From Marinilabiliales bacterium (GTDB lineage: Bacteria; Bacteroidota; Bacteroidia; Bacteroidales; BM523), in assembly GCA_002869425.1 (NCBI GenBank), contig PKSZ01000524.1, forward strand, positions 1 to 6,778: a DNA stretch of 6,778 nt, read 5' to 3'. Each line of letters begins with the position of its first letter. Positions within the stretch are counted from its first letter, which is position 1. Shown piece by piece: positions 1-6,778 of this stretch. Position numbers and translations under genes: made by a program. The notes beneath the pieces were generated by a model, which had not been told where the DNA came from, made no database searches, and was given only the letters and a program-made list of their open reading frames with translations.

Positions 1-326
1 ACAAGTGGTGAAGAAAAACCATCAATCGTCCAGTCATATGTATATGGACTAACACCACCGGTTACGTCAAGATATAAACTGCCATTTGTCATACCAAAAC
101 AAGCAGGCATATTTACAGAATCTTCAATGGTAATCTCTGTTGATTCAACCAGTTCGATATTGGATTCGTATGTACATGCATTTGCATCGGTTACCGTATA
201 TGAATAGGTGTCCGCTGAAAGTCCGGAAATCTGGCTTTCTGTTAATCCATTCGACCATGAGAAGGAATATGGCTCTGTTCCACCGGAGACTGAAAGATCA
301 ATTGATCCAAGCTCGCCAGAACAAAT
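1..326 (-). repeat. Repeats R24 and R25 (R25 truncated by the window edge)
   Basis: R24 (326..105, 222 bp) reads I-C-S-G-E-L-G-S-I-D-L with G-G-T-E-P-Y-S-F-S-W and ends T-D-A-N-A-C. R25 (104..1) starts A-C-F-G-M-T-N-G-S and keeps G-G-V-S-P-Y-T-Y-D-W, but then departs from the consensus (T-I-D-G-F-S-S-P-L), with no T-T-x-D-I turn before the sequence ends. The frame is open at position 3, so the array or the next domain continues beyond the window. Confidence 0.83.
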
Positions 327-3300
327 AAATTCTGAACTGTTATTGTTTGCACTAATTGCTACCGGATCTGTTATAGTAACAGAATCAAGACTCATACAGT
401 TGTTATCATCAAGAGTCCATAAATAGTATGTTCCAGCTGAGATGTTCTCTAGTAATGAATCGGTATCGATAGCAGTACTGTCAGCATTGTTATACTCTTT
501 CCATGTATATGAATATGGTTCAACACCTCCTGATATTGATGCTAATGCAGAACCAGTATTCTGACCACTACATTGTGGTGTAACAGAGTTAATGGAAGCA
601 AGTATTTCTTCTGGCTCAGTAAGTGTTACTTCTGCAGAAGCCACACAGGAACTATCATCTGTTGCAATCAATGTGTATGTTCCGGCAACAATATTCTGAA
701 GGTTCTGTGATGTTGCTCCGTTTGACCACTCATAAGTAACCGGGCTAACTGTATTAACCGGGCTAACTGTAATGTTACCTGTAGAAAGACCATAACACTG
801 AGGATCAGAACTCACTACATTCAATGAAACTTCAACCGTTGGGGTTATCAATACTGTAACAATATCCTGACAGTTGTTGTCATCGGTTATTGTAACGGAG
901 TATGTTCCCGTATCCAGTGATTCAAGGTCTGATGTGGTTTCACCATTCGACCAGCTATATGCATATGGAGAAGTACCATTTGAAACAGTTGTGGTTAATG
1001 AACCATCTGCCTTTCCGGTACAATAAGGAGCTGTTACAGTAACATTTCCTTCCAGTTGATTGGTGTTGTTGATGCTTGCTGAATCAACTTCGTAGCAACC
1101 ATTGTCATCTGTTACAGTAATTGTGTATGTTCCCTCTGATAGATCAGAAGCTGAAGCATCAGTTTGGTTGTTTTCATCATTCCATAAGTAAGTGTATGGA
1201 GAAGAACCTCCTGTAACTGTAGCCTCAATTGTACCATTATCCAGACCAAAACAAGTTGGATCTGTAGTTGTTAAAGTAATGCTTAAACCAGTAGAGTTGC
1301 TTAATGTATTATTACCATTAATAGAACATCCGTTAAAGTCAGTAACTGTTAAACTGTAGTCACCAGCACTTAAGTTGCTAATGTTTTGAGTTGTTTCACC
1401 ATTACTCCATTGGAATGAGTATGGCTCTACACCATCCAGCACACCAGCATTGATTGAGCCATCATCAATACCATTACATGTTGGTTGTGTAGGTGAAAGT
1501 GTTAAGCTTAACGCAGAAACTGCATTTACCGTAGCAGATTCTGTCATTGAACAACCATTAGCGTCTGTAACAGTAAGTGTGTATGTTCCTGTTGCCAGTG
1601 AAGAAATATCTTCGCTTGTACTGTTCAAGGCATCATCCCAGTTAAATGTATAAGGAGTGCTACCTCCTGTGACTGTAGCATCTATACTTCCTGTATTAAT
1701 TCCCTGGCATGAAGCATCTGTTGCAAGCAATGTGATACTCATTCCTGTTGGATCAGTAATAGTTGCAGAATCAATTGCTTCACAACCATTGGCATCAGTA
1801 ATCGTTACATAATATGTATCTGCTGTAAGGTTATCAATATCCTGAGTGCTTGAACCGTTAGACCAGTTATAAGTATATGGAGCAGTACCGTTGTAAATGC
1901 TAAGATCTGCTTCACCCTGATCGTAGGCAGCACAAGGATTGTTTTCAACAACAACATCTGTTAATACCTGCGCAGGATTATTCAAATTAATGGAATCATT
2001 AATTGTACAAGCATTATTGTCAGTTACTGTTAAATATGTATATCCAGAAGCTAAATTTGTTGCATTTTGATCTGTATCACCAGAAGACCATGTGTAAGAA
2101 TATGGTGCCTGACCATTGAAAACGATCGCCTCGGCACTTCCATTTGTTCCGTTATAGCAATCTGGTGCATCTGAATAGAAGAAAACACTCATTTCAGCCG
2201 GATTAGATAAGGTGATTGAATCAATATAGGTTTGTGAGCCAGCATCTGATATAGTTACGATATATGTGTTGGCAACCAGGCCACTAATATTTTGAGTAGT
2301 TTCCCCTCCTGACCATACAAAAGAGTATGGTTGTGTTCCGCCAGTTACAGTTGTATTAATACTTCCGGAAGCATCTCCCGGGCAATCAGGATCTGATCCT
2401 GATAAGTATGCGAAAAGATCTGTCGTTGATTGTCCGCCACCGCTGGTTAATTCGACTGAATCTATTGCAACACATGAATTATTATCTGTTACAGTAACAA
2501 TATACCAGCCAACAGAAAGTCCGGTAATATCTTCTGTTGTTTCAGCATTGTCCCATACATAAGTAAATGGTGATTCTCCTCCAACCACAACAAGGTTAAT
2601 GCTTCCGTTATTTCCTGATGTAGGAGACGTTGGAACAAGAACCAGTTCAGGTGCTGTAGAAGGATTTAAGACTGTTGATCCCGTTACTTCACAATTGTTT
2701 GCATCCGTAACCGTAATGGAATATGTACCGCTAGACAGAGCAGTAATATCTTCAGTTGTTTCAGTATTACTCCAATTGTAACTATAAGAAGATGCTCCTC
2801 CATTCACAAGCAGATCAATTGAACCGTCATTTCCGGCACATGAAGGATCTGAATTTATAAAACTAATAGATGTACCATCGGGTAAAGCTAATTCTATAGA
2901 TCCGATTGAAGAACAATTATTAGCATCTGTTAGCGTAACACTGTATGAACCTGCAGAAAGACCGGAAACATCTTCTGTTGTTTCACCTATATCCCAATTA
3001 TAAGCATATGGTGAGGCTCCTCCTGAAGCAATCAGGTTGATACTACCATCATTGTCTAAACAAGATGGATCTGATCCATATAAATTAAGTGTTGGATTTG
3101 TCGGTGATACTAAGTTTGCACTGACTTCAGATGTACAATTGTTTGCATCTGTAACCGTAACAGCATATGTTCCTGCATCGAGTCCTGTTATATCCTGATC
3201 GGTATCTGTTGTGTTCCATATGTAGGAATAAGGTGATGTACCTCCGTAAACAGACACATTTACTTCCCCGTCAGCACCCGTGCAACTAGGATTTGTTACA

Positions 3301-6300
3301 TCAACGATAACAACAGGTTGAGATGGATTAACAAGTGATGCAGTTGTAGTAGTTGTACAGTTGTTAGCATCTGTAATTGTAACAGCATATGCGCCTGCAT
3401 CCAATCCAGATAGATCCTGATCAGTAGTAGAATTTGACCAGTTATATGAGTACGGCGCTGACCCGCCGCTGATTGTTAAGTCAATTTCACCGTCGGCACC
3501 AGTACAGCTTGGATTTGTTGTTACATAAACAGCTGTAGGGTTATCTGGTGTTTCAAGATTTGTAGAAGCTGTGGTTGTACAGTTGTTTGCATCTGTAACA
3601 GTTACATTGAATGTACCGGCATCTAATCCGGATAAATCCTGATCGGTATCTGTAGTATTCCAATTGTATGCGTATGGTGCAAGTCCTCCTGAAACTGTTA
3701 AATCAATTTCCCCATCAGCACCAGTACAGCTTGGATTTGTTCCTATTGCAATAGCTCCCGGGCTGTTTGGTGTTGATATTGTGGCAGAAGCCATGGTTGT
3801 ACATGAGTTTGCATCTGTAACAGTTACATTAAATGTACCTGCATCTAATCCGGATAGATCTTCTGTTGTACTGTTTGAAGCATCGTCCCATTCAAAGGTA
3901 TATCCGCCACCGCCACCAGATGGAACAAGGTTTATTGCTCCGTCAGCACCGGTACAACTCGGATTACTGGCATAAATGCTTGCGGTAGGACCACTTGTAT
4001 TTCCAACTGCAACTGAAACTGAAGCAGTACAGTTACCATCAGTTACAGTAACTGAGTAAATACCTGCTGTAAGACCACTAAGATCCTGCGTTGTTTCAGA
4101 GTTACTCCAGTTGTATGTTTCTGAACCACTTGCTCCGGTTACAATCAGATCAATTGTTCCGTTAATGTTGCCACAAGTTGCGTCCGATGAAAGAAAATCA
4201 ATCTCCGGACTACCATCAATACTAAGTATACTGCTAGCAGTTGTAGAACATCCTGTATTGTCTGTAATTGTCACGCTATACGTGCCAGCTCCCAGACCTG
4301 ATATGTCTTCGCTTGTGCTTAATGAAGCATCATCCCATTGGAATGAATAGGGTGTTGTACCTCCGGAAGGAACAAGGTTTATTGCTCCGTCATTTGCGGC
4401 ACAGGTTGGTTGTGTTTCATATACAGAAGCTGAAGGACCGTCAGAGTTCAGGACAATAACCGTTGTGATTTCTGTACAATTTCCATCAGTAACTGTTACA
4501 GAATAATTTCCTGCGTATAGTCCTGTAATGTTTTGTGTGGTTTCGCCATTGCTCCAGTTGTATGCTTCTGAACCACTGGCTCCAGAAATCGTGAGGTTAA
4601 CAGCACCATCATCGTTACCACAGGAAGCCGCTGTAGGTTGAGCAGTTACAGTAATGTTTTCTGTGGTAGTAAGACTTGCTGTTGCTGTTGTTGTACAACC
4701 ATTATCATCTGTAACAATTACATTGTAAATGCCAGCATCCAGTCCAGAAAGGTCTTCCGTTGTACTGTTGCCAGCATCATCCCAAAGGAATGTATAAGGA
4801 GGAATCCCTGATGAAGGTACCAGGTTGATTTCTCCATCACCACCAGAGCAAGAAGGGTTGGTAACATTTGCAATAGCTGTTGGACCTACTGTTTCACCAA
4901 CAGCAACGGTACCTGTTTTTGTACAAGCTCCATCAGTAACTGTTACTGAATAAGTTCCTGATGAAAGAGAGCTTATATCCTGAGTTGTTGCACTGTTGTT
5001 CCAAAGGTAGGTTTCAGAACCACTGGCACCGTCTACCGTAAGATCGATGGAACCATCGTTTTGTCCACAAGTTTCGTTATCTGCAATTAGCGTTAAGTTT
5101 AGCGCATTGGTAACATTAACAGTAGTTGTTTCAATTGTACTGCAACCCAGTGCATCTGTAATGGTAACTGTGTAGCTTCCTGCATCGAGTCCTGAAATAT
5201 CTTGCGTGGTTGAACCACCTGCATCACTCCAGTTGTAAGTATATGGAGCAGTACCGCCGGTTACCAGCAGGTCAATTGCACCATCGCCCCCACCACAGGA
5301 TGCGTTGGTATTGGAGAATAAAGTTTGAAATTCTTCCGGTTCATCCACATATGCGGAATCAATTTTAATGGCTCCGTTAACGTCTGTCATGGTAACAGTA
5401 TACCAGCCAGCTGCAAGTCCGGAAACATCTTCTGTTGTAGAAGCAGACGGATCGTCCCAAATGTATGTGTATGGTGGACGGGCATCACCAGAAACCGTAA
5501 GGTCTATAGCTCCTGTTCCTCCACTGTTACAAGAATCGTTTGTAACTACAAAATCAAGATTGATGGTACCGAATTTAGCGATGAAAGCATCTTCAGTGCC
5601 TGGATTTGGATTAACGTATGAATTAGAATTGAAATCAATATTAGCAGATTTAAAAGTGCCAGCAACCAAGAAACTGCCATTTGACGTAATAGCGTTTGAG
5701 ATACCTTTATCCTCAACAGTACCTCCTATAGAATTTGAGTACAAGTATTGCCCAGATGAATTATATGCAACTGCAAATGCATCAGTTGCTCCATTCGACG
5801 TTAATGTATTGTCGTTGAAATTAATAAAAGCCTGGAACTGTCCAGAAGCTAATATAATACCATCATTATAAGTGATACCAGTAGCAATATCATCAGCAAT
5901 ACTTCCAGCTGTTTTTAACCAACTTAAGTTACCATTAGTTGTCATCATATAGACAATAATGTCTGCTCCTCCAGTATTCGAAATAGATTGAGTTGAAACA
6001 ATTGTTGCCGTCGAATCTATTTGAAGATTAGTGCTATTATAATATCCAGCTACAAAAACATCACCGTTTTCGTTACATGTAATTTCGCTTATAACATCAT
6101 TTGACCCACCATATGATCTTCTAATCCATTGTACATTGCCAAGAAAATCCGTTTTAAAAATAACAAATTCAGCAGACCCATTTGATGATGTTATAGTGTC
6201 AGAGCTAACAAATAGAGAATCAAGAAAATATCCACCAAATATATATCCGTAATCAAAATCTGCAACCGATACAATTCTGTCGCTATTAGATGTCCCTAAA

Positions 6301-6778
6301 ATGTTTTTTGCCCAAAGTTCATTTCCATTGGCATCAAATTTGGCATAAAAATTATTCACGAATGCATTTCCATGTAATGTGTCGTTTTCAAATTCAAGAA
6401 TTGTTTTGTAAAAACCACACATTATAATATTATTGCTATTATCCACTTCAATATCATATGAGATTTCATTGCTGGTTCCTGTTCCAATTTGCTTTAACCA
6501 GGTGAGCTCACCATCAGCCGTAAACTTCGCAAGAAATATATCATAAAGGTCAGTGCAGGTAATTGTTGAACCATCAATTTCTAAAGTATTTCGAAATCCT
6601 CCTGCAATGTAAATAGAGTCTTCATTTCCAATTGCTATTGAATTGAAGACAAAATCATTAACATTAGCTCCTGCTTGCTTAGCCCAGTCAAATGACCCAT
6701 CTTCAAGAAGTTTTAACAAAAATACATCTGTTCCTCCAAAACTAGTGAAAGTTGTATCTGTTTGAAAATTCACCGAAT
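1..6778 (-). CDS. Giant SprB-repeat surface adhesin, internal fragment (both ends outside the window)
   Basis: One frame on the minus strand stays open for 2258 complete codons (6776 down to 3) with no stop, so this is an internal piece of a much larger protein. It shows a beta-propeller-like region (residues 1-403), a short linker, then about 25 SprB-like repeats (residues 415-2258). From family knowledge, SprB of Flavobacterium johnsoniae is a several-thousand-residue cell-surface adhesin that is exported by the type IX secretion system and propelled by the gliding machinery; relatives in other Bacteroidota are surface or extracellular adhesins. The signal peptide should lie beyond 6778, and a C-terminal type IX sorting domain would be expected beyond position 1; neither is visible. 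Methionine is rare in this frame and no internal start is credible. The fold assignment is firm. A role in gliding is only inference, because non-gliding Bacteroidota also carry such proteins, so I give no gene symbol. Confidence 0.96.
327..575 (-). repeat. Repeat R23, longest and most deviant unit
   Basis: At 249 bp this is the longest unit. After P-Y-S-Y-T-W it carries an enlarged, acidic turn (K-E-Y-N-N-A-D-S-T-A-I-D-T-D) before the S-L-L-E-N-I-S-A-G-T-Y strand. The normal V-T-V-T-D-A-N strand becomes Y-L-W-T-L-D-D-N-N, with an extra Trp. The two cysteines are present but 58 residues apart, against 48-51 in typical units. It also has one of the few lysines of the array. The framework residues show that it is still a SprB-like repeat. 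Confidence 0.82.
576..2162 (-). repeat. Repeats R16 to R22, longer-loop subtype
   Basis: Unit lengths are 225, 225, 231, 225, 231, 225 and 225 bp. Most have one extra residue in the first loop, C-x-G-x-x-x-G-S/T-I (R18 CQGINTGSI, R19 CNGIDDGSI, R20 CFGLDNGTI), compared with C-T-G-A-D-G-E-I in R9 to R11. Closing motifs are D-A-N-G-C or D-D-N-N/G-C. R20 has an extended turn after Trp (N-D-E-N-N-Q-T-D-A-S-A), and R16 reads G-Y-T-Y-L in place of G-T-Y-x-V. Divergence between neighbours is clearly higher than in R8 to R11, suggesting an older part of the array. Confidence 0.85.
737..771 (-). repeat. 18-bp tandem microduplication inside R22
   Basis: Positions 737..754 and 755..771 are nearly perfect tandem copies with an 18-bp period, encoding V-S-P-V-N-T followed by V-S-P-V-T on the minus strand. 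The duplication is in frame. It falls where other repeats have the G-G-x-x-P-Y strand and turn, so R22 lost the G-G motif and gained a second S-P-V. It looks like a replication-slippage event. Confidence 0.85.
2163..2621 (-). repeat. Repeats R14 and R15, irregular seam lacking conserved cysteines
   Basis: R14 (2621..2388, 234 bp) opens with P-T-S-G-N-N-G: Ser stands at the first-cysteine position and one residue is lost. It keeps its second cysteine (D-N-N-S-C) and carries a longer linker with S-G-G-G-Q. R15 (2387..2163, 225 bp) has its first cysteine (D-C-P-G) but closes with S-D-A-G-S-Q, so the second is missing. The two defects sit in adjacent repeats at the boundary between the 222-bp block and the longer-loop repeats that follow. 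The tryptophan and T-T-x-D/N-I cores are intact in both, so the fold is probably kept. Confidence 0.85.
2622..3731 (-). repeat. Repeats R9 to R13, uniform 222-bp block
   Basis: Five consecutive units are each exactly 222 bp (74 codons). R9, R10 and R11 share S-C-T-G-A-D-G-E and T-D-Q-D-L/I-S/T-G-L-D-A-G, and close with T-D-A-N-N-C. R12 and R13 keep the length and the NNC ending but use E-T-T-E-D and N-D-G-S-I instead. At DNA level a 24-base stretch spanning the first cysteine is identical between R9 (3718..3741) and R10 (3496..3519), a 222-bp offset. This is the most homogenised part of the array and points to recent unequal exchange or slippage. Confidence 0.88.
3732..5300 (-). repeat. Repeats R2 to R8, alternating two-type block (447-bp superperiod)
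   Basis: Unit lengths run 228, 219, 228, 219, 228, 219, 228 bp for R2 to R8, so each odd-even pair is exactly 447 bp (149 codons). Odd units (R3, R5, R7) share G-A-S-G-S-E-x-Y-x-W-N/S-N and a shortened closing motif, D-G-N-C or D-G-A-C, with a linker containing G-P-T/S-A. Even units (R4, R6, R8) share L-V-P-S, Y-T/S-F-x-W-D-D-A and a longer S-T-T/S-E-D turn. R2 resembles the even type only in length and in its S-D-A-G-G-S-T-T turn. The alternation shows that the two-repeat unit, not the single repeat, was duplicated here. Confidence 0.88.
5301..5534 (-). repeat. Repeat R1, divergent first SprB unit next to the propeller
   Basis: R1 begins with S-C-N-S-G-G-T-G-A-I-D-L and keeps the PYTYIW and TTEDVSGL cores. 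Its closing motif reads T-D-V-N-G-A where later repeats have T-D-A-N-G-C, so the second cysteine is missing. It also holds two of the five basic residues of the whole array (Arg in DARP, Lys in AIKI). An 11-residue linker (5567..5535) joins it to the last propeller strand. It is probably the oldest or capping unit, as terminal units of tandem arrays often escape homogenisation; that reading is inference. Confidence 0.85.
5568..6776 (-). other. SBBP-type beta-propeller-like domain (residues 1-403)
   Basis: Six consecutive blade-like units each place an aromatic residue after a D/N-G turn: W31 (6686..6684), W93 (6500..6498), W155 (6314..6312), W217 (6128..6126), W286 (5921..5919) and Y346 (5741..5739). 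Spacings are 62, 62, 62, 69 and 60 residues. Blades share the local pattern D-x-F-x-A-K-F-x-x-x-G-x-x-x-W-x-K-x-x-G, for example AKF at residues 83-85, 145-147 and 400-402, followed by a central strand ending in A-G or G-G-x-F. This matches the SBBP beta-propeller repeat family common in Bacteroidota surface proteins. The sixth unit is degenerate (Tyr for Trp), and a last strand at residues 393-402 ends in AKF. The first blade is cut by the window edge, so the total blade number is unknown. The likely role is a folded head or binding module on the N-terminal side of the repeat stalk, which is inference. Confidence 0.83.

Larger units (their letters stand above)
1..5534 (-). repeat. Tandem array of SprB-like repeats, R1 to R25
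   Basis: Twenty-four complete repeats and one partial follow each other without a break. First-cysteine codons start (minus strand) at 5531, 5297, 5069, 4850, 4622, 4403, 4175, 3956, 3728, 3506, 3284, 3062, 2840, [2618, Ser in R14], 2384, 2159, 1934, 1709, 1478, 1253, 1022, 797, 572, 323 and 101. Each unit reads C-x-G-x-D-G-x-I-D-L, then G-G-x-x-P-Y-x-Y-x-W, then T-T-x-D-I-S-x-L-x-A-G-x-Y, then V-T-V-T-D-A-N-x-C, then a 22 to 28 residue linker often ending in N-P or D-P. The core matches the SprB repeat family (PF13573), thought to form small beta-sandwich modules strung into a long stalk. The two cysteines of a repeat are usually 48-51 residues apart. Repeats are diverged at the DNA level except in local blocks described separately. 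Confidence 0.92.

Noticed and set aside
2388..2621. Possible frameshift or pseudogene break at R14, where the first cysteine and one residue are missing
   Set aside because: The frame continues unchanged, with intact Trp, T-T-E-D-I and T-V-T-D-N-N-S-C motifs, so this is divergence within a functional repeat.
3664..3975. Plus-strand open frame of 103 codons (and similar ones at 208..426, 1450..1653, 2599..2781 and 4111..4350)
   Set aside because: All are in the same frame and show the same A-S-V-T-V-x-x-Y/N-V-P-A pattern, which is the antisense of A-G-T-Y-x-V-T-V-T-D-A. They arise from the repeat, and none has a supporting ribosome binding site or recognisable family.
1..5534. Regular 219-249 bp periodicity, considered as a CRISPR array or noncoding satellite
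   Set aside because: The units are far longer than CRISPR repeats, diverged in DNA but conserved in protein, and have lengths in multiples of three with an unbroken reading frame, so the repeat is a coding protein-domain array.
5325..5621. Plus-strand open frame rich in Cys and Ile, and two others at 140..328 and 4268..4459
   Set aside because: They overlap other antisense frames over the same repeats, have no domain pattern and look like random translation of noncoding frames.
5368..5871. Plus-strand open frame of 167 codons, the longest on that strand
   Set aside because: It lies antisense to the propeller end and repeat R1. Its S-V-M-V-T-V-Y-Q-P-A-type peptide is the reverse image of the conserved A-G-W-Y-T-V-T-M-T-D strand, and the minus frame here encodes clear family motifs.
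1..6778. Promoters, terminators, tRNA or riboswitch structures inside the window
   Set aside because: The minus frame is coding throughout. I saw no gap between genes, no GC-rich hairpin with a T-run and no tRNA-like fold, and any AT-rich hexamer match would be expected by chance at this composition.

Overview
The window lies entirely inside one very large gene read on the minus strand, right to left. A single reading frame (codons ending at positions 3, 6, 9 and so on of the plus strand, first complete codon 6776..6774, last 5..3) runs through 2258 codons with no stop. Neither the start nor the stop codon is inside the window. The protein is a Bacteroidota-type giant surface adhesin of the SprB-repeat class. 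These proteins are secreted by the type IX secretion system and are best known from gliding flavobacteria. The moderately AT-rich sequence and this fold combination support a member of Bacteroidota; the order or genus cannot be fixed from the window.

Layout in translation order: (1) 6776..5568, residues 1-403, a beta-propeller-like region of SBBP type whose blades carry a repeated F-x-A-K-F...D-G-x-x-x-W...G-x motif, spaced 62, 62, 62, 69 and 60 residues apart. (2) 5567..5535, an 11-residue linker. (3) 5534..1, residues 415-2258, an uninterrupted array of 24 complete SprB-like repeats plus a 25th cut by the window edge. Each is 73 to 83 residues long and fits the pattern S/T-C-x-G-x-D-G-x-I-x-L...G-G-x-x-P-Y-x-Y-x-W...T-T-x-D-I-S-x-L-x-A-G-x-Y-x-V-T-V-T-D-A-N-x-C, followed by a linker usually ending in N-P or D-P.

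The array is not uniform. R3 to R8 show an exact two-repeat superperiod of 447 bp (219 + 228, three times). R9 to R13 are spaced at exactly 222 bp and contain the most similar neighbours. R14 and R15 form an irregular seam where conserved cysteines are missing. R15 to R25 mostly have a longer first loop and are more divergent. The array is extremely poor in basic residues (5 Lys/Arg and no His in about 1,840 residues), and all 46 of its cysteines fall at two fixed positions of the repeat.

I see no second gene, RNA gene, mobile element, CRISPR array, promoter or terminator. The short plus-strand open frames are antisense images of the repeat. The biology on view is the growth and homogenisation of a giant repetitive adhesin rather than a multi-gene system.
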